Positions 16,724 through 24,938 of a stretch of 40,631 nt of DNA are shown one piece after another (the first letter of the stretch is position 1; the number at the start of each line of letters is the position of its first letter). The stretch lies in the NCBI GenBank assembly GCA_963525745.1, contig CAURMH010000006.1:1-40631 (forward strand). Reading direction: 5' to 3'. This DNA is from CAURMH01 sp963525745 (GTDB lineage: Bacteria > Pseudomonadota > Gammaproteobacteria > Enterobacterales > Pasteurellaceae). A model generated the notes under the pieces. The model worked only from the letters and a program-made list of their open reading frames with translations, was not told where the DNA came from and did not search any database. A program made the position numbers and the translations under genes.

Positions 16724-16768
16724 ATGACCGCACTTAGGTTTTGAGATAATGAAGTGCGGTCATTTTTT
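16724..16768. terminator. Terminator built from an inverted pair of uptake signals (tmaR/folK)
   Basis: ATGACCGCACTT (16724-16735) pairs with AAGTGCGGTCAT (16752-16763) over 12 bp with a 16-nt loop, followed by TTTTT on the plus strand. It lies between convergent tmaR and folK. Confidence 0.75.
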
Positions 16769-17252
16769 AAGGAGTTTTTAATTTAATCATTTGATGAGGT
16801 TCAAATCGGCGAGCAAGATCGGCAATTTTTTTTCCGGAGGGAAGAATCAAATCGGGCGCAATTTCGGCCAGCGGAATAATCACAAATTCGCGCTTTTCCA
16901 TATCATAATGAGGAAGCGTGAGGCGTTCGGTTTGCATAATTTGCTGATCGTATAGGAGAATATCGAGATCTAACGTTCGTTCGCCCCAGTGACGTAATCG
17001 TTTACGTCCGTGCATCCGTTCAATATTTTGTAGTGCATCGAGTAGTTGAAGCGGCGGCAAATTCGTTCTAATTTGAGCCACCGCATTGATATAATCCGGT
17101 TGATCCTGAGGACCAAGCGGTTTACTTTGATAAAAGGCACTATACCCAACTAATTCGGTATTTGGCAGCCCGCTAATTGCCGCTAAGGCCGAATTTAATT
17201 GCTCAATCGGTTTATTTAAATTGCTGCCAAGGGCAATATATGCCACCGTCAT
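16767..17252 (-). CDS. folK: 2-amino-4-hydroxy-6-hydroxymethyldihydropteridine pyrophosphokinase (HPPK)
   Basis: 161 residues. HPPK transfers pyrophosphate from ATP to the pterin before dihydropteroate synthase in folate synthesis. The family N-terminus (VAYIALGSNLNKP), the active-site region RHWGERTLDLDILLYD (about residues 87-102) and the LPHYDMEKREFVIIPLAEI stretch are all present at normal spacing. The ATG overlaps the pcnB stop by one base (TAATG), so translation is coupled to pcnB, the same pairing known in E. coli. Confidence 0.95.
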   Translation of the reverse strand: MTVAYIALGSNLNKPIEQLNSALAAISGLPNTELVGYSAFYQSKPLGPQDQPDYINAVAQIRTNLPPLQLLDALQNIERMHGRKRLRHWGERTLDLDILLYDQQIMQTERLTLPHYDMEKREFVIIPLAEIAPDLILPSGKKIADLARRFEPHQMIKLKTP

Positions 17253-18754
17253 TATTCTGCCGCCTTCGGTTTACGGCGTCGATAGCGACGACGATAATTT
17301 TTTTTCTTCGGTTTTTCCTTATCTTGTTCTTTCACCAATAAATCACGCTGATTGAGATTACTCAATTGATATTCATGCCACCACTGGGCCAACTCAATTG
17401 TTTCCCCTCCTTCAATTTCGGCACGCATGGCCAATAGATCAAAGGCTGCGCGGAATTTCGGTTGTTCAATCAAGCGTGACGGTGCCGAGCCGGAACGCTT
17501 TAACAATTGAAGTTGAAGAGACCAAATTTCACGAATTGTCGCTGTGTGGCGACGAGGGATAGCCAATGTGCGGCATAACTGAGCAAGAATATCGTTTGCC
17601 GCTAAAGAGTAGGCGTCATGATTACTTAATCCTCCCTCATTTTTTAAGGTATCGACTTTTTCACGCAACGGATACCAAAAAAAGGCGGCGAATAAAAAAG
17701 CGGGGTTAATCGGTAAATTATCGGTGATGCGTTCATCGGTAGAGGTTAACGATGTGATAATCATCCTTTCTGCATAGCTGTCGCCCGCTTCGGTGAAATA
17801 GGCGGATAAGGTTGGAAAAAGTTGGGCAAACAGCCCATATTGCCGCAATAGGCGATAGGTTTTAAGACCGTGACCGGTTTGTAATAATTTTAAACTTTCG
17901 TCAAACAAACGCGCAGGCGGAATATTTTTTAATAAATGGACCAATTCTCGGATAGGCGTCTCGCTTGGTTTTTCTAGAAACATATCCAGTTTTGCCATAA
18001 AGCGAATTGAGCGCAGCATTCTAACAGGATCTTCCTGATAGCGCACAGTCGGATCGCCGATAAGGCGTAATTTACCCTCTTTTAAGTCATTAATACCATT
18101 GAAGTAATCGTATAAGCTGTTATCCCGAGGATTGTAATAAAAGGCATTAACGGTAAAATCCCGTCGTTGCGCATCTTGCTCCATTGTGCCGTAAACATTG
18201 TCACGCAGTAATATGCCTTCTTCGCTTTGTTTTGCTTGCTGCTCGTTTTGCGCCGCCTGATGATGTCCCCGAAATGTAGCCACTTCAATAATATCGCGGC
18301 CGAACATGATATGTGCAAGGCGAAAACGTCGGCCGACCAAACGGCATTGGCGTTGAAAAATCGCTTGAATTTGTTCCGGTCTGGCATTCGTCGCCACATC
18401 AAAATCTTTCGGTTGACGTTGAATCAATAAATCGCGAATGCAGCCACCGACAATATAGGCTTCGAAGCCTTGCTGCTGTAGTTTTTCTACAACGGTCAAT
18501 GCATGACGTCCGAACATTCGCGGCGTAAGATTTAACTGTGAAGCGTCAATTCGATATTTGGTTACGGCGGCATTATGCCGTACGCGTTTTTTTGCCAAAG
18601 ACGTGTTTGAACGACCGTCAGACATCGCTTTTGTCGTCTTTTTTGGCTTTTGCGGTAAGCGTTCGGGGGCGGCTTTATAGTCTTCCGAATTATCCGCCGA
18701 TTCAGTTTTTTTAATTCTTGATTTACTGAATAAGTTTTTAATGTAATTAAAAAT
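17252..18754 (-). CDS. pcnB: Poly(A) polymerase I, probable AUU start
   Basis: About 500 residues if started at ATT 18754, or 457 from the first ATG at 18625. The enzyme adds 3' poly(A) tails that speed RNA decay. In the long form the nucleotidyltransferase motifs are VGGCIRDLL (about residues 102-110) and the catalytic KDFDVATNA (Asp117 and Asp119). RNA-binding domains and a basic tail rich in Arg/Lys follow. The first ATG has no ribosome site, whereas the 43 upstream codons (IFNYIKNLFSKSRIKKTE and on) are open, and a GGAG sits 6 nt before an ATT-TTT. E. coli pcnB is known to start at AUU followed by a Phe codon. It is the middle gene of dksA-pcnB-folK. Confidence 0.93.
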   Translation of the reverse strand: MFNYIKNLFSKSRIKKTESADNSEDYKAAPERLPQKPKKTTKAMSDGRSNTSLAKKRVRHNAAVTKYRIDASQLNLTPRMFGRHALTVVEKLQQQGFEAYIVGGCIRDLLIQRQPKDFDVATNARPEQIQAIFQRQCRLVGRRFRLAHIMFGRDIIEVATFRGHHQAAQNEQQAKQSEEGILLRDNVYGTMEQDAQRRDFTVNAFYYNPRDNSLYDYFNGINDLKEGKLRLIGDPTVRYQEDPVRMLRSIRFMAKLDMFLEKPSETPIRELVHLLKNIPPARLFDESLKLLQTGHGLKTYRLLRQYGLFAQLFPTLSAYFTEAGDSYAERMIITSLTSTDERITDNLPINPAFLFAAFFWYPLREKVDTLKNEGGLSNHDAYSLAANDILAQLCRTLAIPRRHTATIREIWSLQLQLLKRSGSAPSRLIEQPKFRAAFDLLAMRAEIEGGETIELAQWWHEYQLSNLNQRDLLVKEQDKEKPKKKNYRRRYRRRKPKAAE

Positions 18755-18797
18755 AATAAGCTCCGTTCATTTAGGGTTAAATAAGGAATGGAATAAC

Positions 18798-18826
18798 AAA
18801 AGTGCGGTTGATTTGACCGCACTTTT
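18798..18826 (-). terminator. Uptake-signal pair terminator after dksA
   Basis: AAAAGTGCGGT (18798-18808) and ACCGCACTTTT (18816-18826) form an 11-bp stem with a 7-nt loop and T-rich ends, 13 nt after the dksA stop. It should end most dksA transcripts before pcnB. Read-through or a separate promoter would feed pcnB-folK. Confidence 0.75.
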
Positions 18827-18838
18827 CATTTCGTAATA

Positions 18839-19276
18839 TTAGCCGACTAATTGTTTTTCACGAATTTCGGCTAATGTTTTACAATCAATGCAAAGATCGG
18901 CGGTAGGACGCGCTTCCAAACGACGAATACCGATTTCTTCACCGCAGGAATCACAATAGCCGAAATCATCGGATTCCAGTTTTTTTAAAGTATATTCAAT
19001 TTTTTTCATTAATTTGCGTTCGCGATCGCGATTGCGTAATTCAAGGCTAAATTCTTCTTCCTGAGTAGCGCGATCGGCCGGGTCGGGGAAGTTGGCGGCT
19101 TCGTCCTGCATATGTGCAACAGTACGTGAGGCTTCTTCCATAATTTGTTCATGCCAAGCATTTAAAATCTTTTTAAAGTGAAGAATTTGCTGTTCGCTCA
19201 TATATTCTTCGTTTTTAGCCGGTTGATAAGGCTTTACACCGGCTAATTCCAATATACTTAGAGAGGCTTTAGACAT
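18839..19276 (-). CDS. dksA: RNA polymerase-binding transcription factor DksA
   Basis: 145 residues from the ATG at 19276, which has AAGGAG upstream. A 12-codon in-frame extension is not supported. DksA binds in the polymerase secondary channel and works with ppGpp to repress stable-RNA promoters and activate amino-acid promoters. The coiled-coil tip DEAANFPDPADRATQEEEF with its two acidic residues, and the zinc finger CDSC-N17-CIDC, are intact. The C-terminus ends REKQLVG like other members. It is divergent from comEC, and a clear promoter lies 85-113 bp upstream of the start. Confidence 0.97.
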   Translation of the reverse strand: MSKASLSILELAGVKPYQPAKNEEYMSEQQILHFKKILNAWHEQIMEEASRTVAHMQDEAANFPDPADRATQEEEFSLELRNRDRERKLMKKIEYTLKKLESDDFGYCDSCGEEIGIRRLEARPTADLCIDCKTLAEIREKQLVG

Positions 19277-19360
19277 GTTTAACTCCTTGTCTTTACTTAT
19301 CGCCCGCATCACACGCGGAGGTTTTTTCTTTTGTTATCAGGGGATTTTTTAAAGGCGCTA

Positions 19361-19389
19361 TAAATAGCAGAAGTTTTCTTTTTTAGCAA
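19361..19389 (-). promoter_or_regulatory. Promoter of dksA
   Basis: On the minus strand TTGCTA (19389-19384), a 17-bp spacer ending in TGC, and TATTTA (19366-19361) fit a sigma-70 promoter. The predicted TSS is near 19354, giving a leader of about 78 nt. A GC-rich region follows the -10, as in growth-rate-controlled promoters. Confidence 0.55.
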
Positions 19390-19411
19390 ATAAATTCATA
19401 TAAAGATCATT

Positions 19412-19433
19412 ATTTTTCGATATTGATCACAAA
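19412..19433. promoter_or_regulatory. CRP-S (Sxy-dependent competence) site before comEC
   Basis: The core TTCGA-TATTGA-TCACA lies at 19416-19431 with T-rich left and A-rich right flanks. The left half has C at the position where normal CRP sites have T, the hallmark of CRP-S sites that need Sxy/TfoX. H. influenzae rec2 (comEC) is a known member of this competence regulon. Confidence 0.7.
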
Positions 19434-19508
19434 AATTATTCCTTTTGTTTGCATCAAATTTATTTTCAATAGATTTTTAAATCTTTGTTTGGCCATTTCT
19501 TTTTCTTT

Positions 19509-21896
19509 ATGCCGTTTACGTTATTTTATTTTGCCGGTACATTGATTATTGCGGCGCTTTCGTTGCTATTTCTGCCCGATTTTTTATTACTTTCATGGAT
19601 GAACGGTATCGCCATTATGGCAGCTTTAGCACTCATTGCATGCCTGTTTCAACGGGTTAAAAAAGTCGTTCATGTTTGTTATGCATTGATTATTTTAACA
19701 TTTTGCTTAAGCTACGCTCATGCCGGCGCGATTAATTTGTTACAACAAGCGGATTCGATAGAAAAAAATAGCCGTCGCGTCGCCCTTTTTTTGCGAATTG
19801 AAAGTTTGCTACATCAACAAGGATATCAAACGCTTATTGCCAAAGCCCGATTAAAAGAAAATGGCGCGGAACAACGTTTGTTTATCAATTGGAAAAACGA
19901 TGAACGACCGAAAATCGGTGAGATCTGGCAGGCGGATGTCCAGCTTCGTCCGTTATCGTCACGGTTGAATTTCGGCGGGTTCGATCGTCAACAATGGTAT
20001 TTTTCGCAGAATATTACGGCGATTGGTTATGTGAAAAGTGCGGTCAAAATCGGCGATGATTTTTCCTTGCGCGAACAAAGGTTGCAACAGGCGTTAATTC
20101 AGACCGACGGATTGGCGAATCAGGGTTTATTGTTGGCGTTAGGATTCGGTGAGCGTGCTTGGCTTGAACCGAAAACCTGGCGAATTTATCAGCAAACCAA
20201 TACCGCACATTTAATTGCGATTTCCGGTTTGCATATCGGTTTGGCTATGGCACTCGGCTTTTGGCTGGCGCGGGCGGTTCAATTGGTTTTTTCGACAAGC
20301 CGGATCGAACCGAAATTTCCGTTATTGATTGGATTGTTATTCGCCTTATTTTACGCCTACTTAGCCGGATTCAGTATACCCACTTTACGTGCGGTGGGGG
20401 CATTGTGTTTGGTCTCGCTTATTCGTCTAAAACGGTATTATTATCCCCCTTTTCGGTTATTGTGGCTGGTTGTTGCCTTTTTATTATTGTGTGATCCGCT
20501 GATGCCGCTGTCGATGAGTTTTTGGCTATCTATTGGCGCCGTGACTGCGCTGATTGTTTGGTATCAATATTTTCCGCTTGCGTTATTTCAATGGCGCCAT
20601 AAACCGCTCGACAAAAAAGTACGGTGGATTTTCTCGTTGTTTCATTTGCAATTCGGTTTATTGTTGCTTTTTACGCCGATTCAATTGCTCAATTTTAGCG
20701 GTTCTTCTTTACATAGCATGGCGGCGAATCTGATTGCCGTGCCGTTATATAGTTTTCTTTTAGTTCCGCTCGTATTGTTTGCCGTGATGACCAAAGGGGC
20801 GCTACATGCTTGGTACGGCGCTGATTTTTTGGCCGAGCGAATTACGCGCCTTATCGCTTTTTTTGATCAACAATGGATTCCGTTTTCATGGGATGATTCG
20901 CTTTGGCTTACGGCAATTTGCGCGATAATTTTTTTAGGTTTATTGCATGTCATTTATCGTCCGATGCGTGTGAATGCGAATAATTGGAAATTAAAACCCG
21001 CTCGGTTTTTTTCGCTCAATCGGGCGGTTCAACCGCCCGTGTTTTTGCGCCGCCGAGCGCAGTATGTTGCGCTGGCGTTGATATTGTTCTGTTTAGGATC
21101 GATCGGCTGGCGCGGCTATAACAAACCGCAGTGGCAGGCGGATATGTTGGATATTGGTCAAGGATTGGCCATATTGATTGTTAAAAACGGCAAAGGGGTT
21201 TTGTATGATACCGGCGCAGGTTGGGCCGGCGGTTCGATGGCGGAATTAGAAATTTTGCCTTATTTGCGACGGGAAGGGATTCGCCTCGAACAATTGATTT
21301 TAAGCCACGATGACAATGATCATGCGGGCGGGAGCAAAGCGATTTTACAGGCTTATCCAACCCTTAAATTAATTAGCTCATCGATGAAAAACTATGGTGA
21401 AATCGACCGCACTTTTTGTCAAAAAGATCTCACTTGGACATGGCAAGGGCTTAATTTTAAGGTTTTATCGCCGTCGACCGTCGTTGAACGGGCGGACAAT
21501 GCCCATTCTTGCGTCGTCTTGGTGAGTGACGGAACCTATCGTTTATTGTTGACCGGCGATGCGGACAGCGCAACGGAACGGCAGTTTGCACGTGATTTAG
21601 GCAAAATTGAGGTTTTACAGGTCGGTCATCACGGCAGCAAAACGTCAACATCGGATTTTTTATTACAACGAATTCAGCCCCGTATTGCGTTAATTTCAAG
21701 CGGCCGTTATAACCCTTGGCATTTTCCTCATCCGACCGTGGTTGAACGATTGCAGCGTTATCAAAGTGCAGTCGAAAATACGGCCGTTTCGGGTCAGGTT
21801 CGGTTAACGTTTAATCGCGACGGCATTGCTGTTGAGCGGGCGAGAAGCGATTTTAGCCCTTGGTATCGTAGATTAGTTGGCTTCTCTACGAAATAA
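19509..21896 (+). CDS. comEC: DNA uptake channel protein ComEC/Rec2
   Basis: About 795 residues from the ATG at 19509, or 803 from an in-frame TTG at 19485. Neither has a good ribosome site, so the start is unsure. ComEC carries single-stranded transforming DNA across the inner membrane. It has N-terminal membrane helices, an OB-like periplasmic region (RVALFLRIESLL onward), and the competence domain with NTAHLIAISGLHIGLA and further helices. The C-terminal metallo-beta-lactamase-like domain carries SHDDNDHAGG (about residue 598) and QVGHHGSKTS, so the possible nuclease active site looks intact. The CRP-S site upstream and the many uptake signals in this window agree with natural competence. 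Confidence 0.95.
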   Translation: MPFTLFYFAGTLIIAALSLLFLPDFLLLSWMNGIAIMAALALIACLFQRVKKVVHVCYALIILTFCLSYAHAGAINLLQQADSIEKNSRRVALFLRIESLLHQQGYQTLIAKARLKENGAEQRLFINWKNDERPKIGEIWQADVQLRPLSSRLNFGGFDRQQWYFSQNITAIGYVKSAVKIGDDFSLREQRLQQALIQTDGLANQGLLLALGFGERAWLEPKTWRIYQQTNTAHLIAISGLHIGLAMALGFWLARAVQLVFSTSRIEPKFPLLIGLLFALFYAYLAGFSIPTLRAVGALCLVSLIRLKRYYYPPFRLLWLVVAFLLLCDPLMPLSMSFWLSIGAVTALIVWYQYFPLALFQWRHKPLDKKVRWIFSLFHLQFGLLLLFTPIQLLNFSGSSLHSMAANLIAVPLYSFLLVPLVLFAVMTKGALHAWYGADFLAERITRLIAFFDQQWIPFSWDDSLWLTAICAIIFLGLLHVIYRPMRVNANNWKLKPARFFSLNRAVQPPVFLRRRAQYVALALILFCLGSIGWRGYNKPQWQADMLDIGQGLAILIVKNGKGVLYDTGAGWAGGSMAELEILPYLRREGIRLEQLILSHDDNDHAGGSKAILQAYPTLKLISSSMKNYGEIDRTFCQKDLTWTWQGLNFKVLSPSTVVERADNAHSCVVLVSDGTYRLLLTGDADSATERQFARDLGKIEVLQVGHHGSKTSTSDFLLQRIQPRIALISSGRYNPWHFPHPTVVERLQRYQSAVENTAVSGQVRLTFNRDGIAVERARSDFSPWYRRLVGFSTK

Positions 21897-21906
21897 AAGG
21901 TAAAAT
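21877..21906 (+). promoter_or_regulatory. Candidate msbA promoter at the end of comEC
   Basis: TTGGCT (21877-21882), an 18-bp spacer and TAAAAT (21901-21906) lie 35 bp before the msbA ATG. An own promoter makes sense because msbA is essential while comEC is competence-controlled. Confidence 0.45.
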
Positions 21907-21940
21907 GCGTCCGATTTTTTACTTAAAGAAGACGTGAATT

Positions 21941-23689
21941 ATGCAAGAGAAAGATCTTTCGACCCTGCAAACTTTTAAGCGTTTATGGCCAATGATCGCA
22001 CCGTTTAAAATAGGGCTGATTACGGCGGGAATTGCGCTGATTTTAAATGCCTTGGCGGATTCCGGCTTGATTTATTTATTGAAGCCTTTATTGGACGATG
22101 GGTTCGGTCAGGCCGATCATTCCTTTTTGAAAACCATGGCCTTTGTTGTGGTCGGCATGATTTTCTTGCGCGGCGTTTCTAATTTTATTTCTACTTATTG
22201 CTTGGGGTGGGTGTCGGGAAAAGTGGTGATGACCATGCGTCGGCGTTTATTTAAACATCTGATGTTTATGCCGGTGACCTTCTTTGATCAGAATTCCGCC
22301 GGAAAATTGCTTTCGCGGATTACCTATGATTCCGAAATGATTGCCAATTCTTCGTCAAATTCTCTTGTGACTATCGTGCGCGAGGGGGCTTATATCATTT
22401 CGCTGTTGGTCGTGATGTTTTATACCAGTTGGGAATTAACGCTGGTGTTATTTGTCATCGGGCCGATTATCGCATTGCTGATTCGTTCCGTCTCGAAAAT
22501 TTTCCGCAAATTAAGTAAAAATATGCAGGACTCCATGGGCGAACTGACTTCGGCGACGGAACAAATGCTCAAAGGACATAAAGTCGTGTTGTCATTTGGC
22601 GGACAATATGTGGAAGAAGAACGTTTTAATCATGTGAGCAACGATATGCGCCGTAAAGGCATGAAGATGCTGACGGCGGATGCGATTTCCGATCCTATTG
22701 TGCAGATTATCGCTTCTCTTGCATTGGCCGCCGTGCTTTATCTGGCGACGACACCGTTGATTGCGGATGATAATTTAACGGCGGGTTCTTTTACGGTGGT
22801 ATTTTCTTCTATGCTGGCGATGATGCGGCCATTAAAATCGTTGACGAATGTAAATTCTCAATTTCAACGTGGTATGGCGGCTTGTCAGACATTATTCGGC
22901 ATTTTAGATTTAGAAACGGAGAAAGATGACGGGAGTTATAAAGCCGAACCGGCAAAAGGCGAACTTGAATTTAAAAATGTCAGTTTTACTTATCAAGGAA
23001 AAAAAGAGTCGGCGTTAAATAATGTCTCGTTTCGGATCCCTGCCGGCAAGACGATTGCGTTGGTGGGACGTTCGGGTTCGGGAAAATCGACGATTGCTAA
23101 TTTAGTTACCCGTTTCTACGATATTTCACAAGGGGAAATTTTATTAGACGGCGTGAATATTAAAGATTATCGTTTGGCCAATTTACGCGAAAATTGTGCC
23201 GTGGTTTCGCAACAGGTGCATTTGTTTAATGATACAATCGCCAATAACATTGCTTATGCCGCTGAAAATAAATACACTCGCGAGCAAATTATCGCTGCCG
23301 CTAAAGCGGCTTATACGCTTGAATTTATTGAAAAATTACCGAATGGTTTTGATACCGTTATCGGTGAAAACGGCGCAAGCCTTTCAGGCGGTCAACGTCA
23401 ACGTTTAGCGATTGCGCGCGCTTTGCTGCGTAATTCGCCGGTGTTAATTTTAGACGAAGCTACTTCCGCTCTGGATACCGAATCGGAGCGGGCGATCCAG
23501 GCCGCGCTGGAAACGGTGAAAAAAGATCGCACCGTTTTAGTTATCGCACATCGTTTATCAACGATTGAAAATGCCGATGAAATATTCGTTATCGATCACG
23601 GCGAAATTCGCGAGCGTGGAAATCACCGCACCTTACTTGAGTTACACGGTATGTATAGTCAATTGCACAGCATGCAGTTTAGCGGTTAG
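21941..23689 (+). CDS. msbA: Lipid A/LPS-core flippase MsbA (ABC exporter)
   Basis: 582 residues, the usual length. MsbA is a homodimeric inner-membrane ABC exporter that flips core-lipid A to the periplasmic face. The N-terminal half has six membrane helices. The nucleotide-binding domain has Walker A GRSGSGKST (about 376-384), signature LSGGQRQR (about 481), Walker B VLILDEATSALD (about 502-513) and a switch His in VIAHRLST. It is followed at 49 nt by lpxK, forming the common msbA-lpxK pair with kdsB downstream, all in lipooligosaccharide synthesis. Confidence 0.97.
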   Translation: MQEKDLSTLQTFKRLWPMIAPFKIGLITAGIALILNALADSGLIYLLKPLLDDGFGQADHSFLKTMAFVVVGMIFLRGVSNFISTYCLGWVSGKVVMTMRRRLFKHLMFMPVTFFDQNSAGKLLSRITYDSEMIANSSSNSLVTIVREGAYIISLLVVMFYTSWELTLVLFVIGPIIALLIRSVSKIFRKLSKNMQDSMGELTSATEQMLKGHKVVLSFGGQYVEEERFNHVSNDMRRKGMKMLTADAISDPIVQIIASLALAAVLYLATTPLIADDNLTAGSFTVVFSSMLAMMRPLKSLTNVNSQFQRGMAACQTLFGILDLETEKDDGSYKAEPAKGELEFKNVSFTYQGKKESALNNVSFRIPAGKTIALVGRSGSGKSTIANLVTRFYDISQGEILLDGVNIKDYRLANLRENCAVVSQQVHLFNDTIANNIAYAAENKYTREQIIAAAKAAYTLEFIEKLPNGFDTVIGENGASLSGGQRQRLAIARALLRNSPVLILDEATSALDTESERAIQAALETVKKDRTVLVIAHRLSTIENADEIFVIDHGEIRERGNHRTLLELHGMYSQLHSMQFSG

Positions 23690-23738
23690 GCATTTAATCG
23701 TTAAGCGGTTTGAATTTTTAGTTGTGAATGGATTTTCT

Positions 23739-24758
23739 ATGTCTTTCTGGTACACCCGCTCAAAAATTGCTTGGCTATTGTTGCCCTTTTCTTTGCTTTT
23801 TTGGTTGATTAGCGCCCTTCGTCGCGCCTTGTTTTGTTCGGGGCTATTGCCTTCCTACAGAGCGCCAAGACCGGTGATTATTGTGGGAAATCTTTCGGTC
23901 GGCGGAAACGGCAAAACGCCGGTTGTGATCTGGCTGGTCGAGCGTTTGCAACAGCAAGGACTGCGCGTCGGGGTTATTTCGCGTGGTTACGGCAGTAAAG
24001 CCGCGAGTTATCCGTTATTCGTAAAGGCTGAAACCGATCCTTTTCAGGGCGGTGACGAACCGGTGTTGATTGCCGGCAGAACCGGTGTGCCCGTGGTCAT
24101 TTCGCCTAACCGCCAAGACGCCATCGAATTATTATTAAAACATCAGGATTGTGATGTGATTGTTTCGGACGACGGATTGCAACATTATAAGTTACAACGT
24201 GATTTGGAAATTGTTGTGATGGATGCGGAACGTGCGTTCGGAAACGGCTTTGTCTTACCGGCAGGGCCGCTGCGCGAATGTCCGAAGCGCTTAAAAAAGG
24301 TCGATTTGATTATTACGAACGGCGGTCAAACCCAATATAGCGATACCGTTATGAAGCTTATTCCCGGCGAGGCAATAAATTTGGTTACGCAGGAGACGCG
24401 GTCGTTAAGTCAATTCCCGGCGATTTCAGCCATTGCAGGAATCGGCAATCCGCAGCGGTTTTTTGGTATGTTGGAGAAATTAGGCATGCGGCTGGAACAA
24501 GTACGGGCGTTTCAGGATCATCAATATTTTGAGCCGATGTCATTGGAAAAACTTTCACAAAATCGACCGCTCTTTATGACGGAAAAAGATGCCGTAAAAT
24601 GTCGTTCTTTTGCGAAAGAGAACTGGTGGTATGTGCCGGTGGCGGCTGAAATAAGCGAAACCGAAATACGGGGCGGAAAGCTACCGCACTTTTTTGCCAA
24701 AATTGAGGCTTTAGTCAATAAATACAGAGAAAAAGATGAATCCCAACCCCGAATTTAA
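23739..24758 (+). CDS. lpxK: Tetraacyldisaccharide 4'-kinase
   Basis: 339 residues from the ATG at 23739 (MSFWYTRSKIAWLLLPFSLL). The in-frame open region reaches further back into msbA but is not family-like. LpxK phosphorylates the 4' position of the lipid A disaccharide precursor. It has one N-terminal membrane helix, the P-loop VGNLSVGGNGKTP (about residues 48-60), SRGYGSKAA, the conserved SDDGLQHY and an MTEKDAVKC segment. Its 3' end overlaps the next gene by 23 nt, so translation is probably coupled. Confidence 0.95.
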   Translation: MSFWYTRSKIAWLLLPFSLLFWLISALRRALFCSGLLPSYRAPRPVIIVGNLSVGGNGKTPVVIWLVERLQQQGLRVGVISRGYGSKAASYPLFVKAETDPFQGGDEPVLIAGRTGVPVVISPNRQDAIELLLKHQDCDVIVSDDGLQHYKLQRDLEIVVMDAERAFGNGFVLPAGPLRECPKRLKKVDLIITNGGQTQYSDTVMKLIPGEAINLVTQETRSLSQFPAISAIAGIGNPQRFFGMLEKLGMRLEQVRAFQDHQYFEPMSLEKLSQNRPLFMTEKDAVKCRSFAKENWWYVPVAAEISETEIRGGKLPHFFAKIEALVNKYREKDESQPRI

Positions 24759-24927
24759 GCCGGATCCGAGATTGCTTGAAGTCATTGCCTGTCCCCGTTG
24801 TTTGGCAAGGCTGCAATATGATCATCGCGGGCAACGATTTATTTGCCCTTTTGAGCGGATGGCTTATCCTATTGATAACGGCATACCGATACTTATTGCG
24901 GAAAAAGCCGAAACGTTAAATGAATAA
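24736..24927 (+). CDS. Trm112/YcaR-family small zinc-ribbon-like protein
   Basis: 63 residues, starting inside the lpxK 3' end with AGAGAAAAAG before its ATG. It has CPRC near residues 19-22, a single later Cys (FICPFE), and the YPIDNGIPILI motif typical of the YcaR/Trm112-like family that sits between lpxK and kdsB in many gamma-proteobacteria. With three cysteines a full zinc site is uncertain. Eukaryotic Trm112 activates methyltransferases. The bacterial role is not established to my knowledge. Confidence 0.88.
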   Translation: MNPNPEFKPDPRLLEVIACPRCLARLQYDHRGQRFICPFERMAYPIDNGIPILIAEKAETLNE

Positions 24928-24938
24928 AAGGAAAAAAA

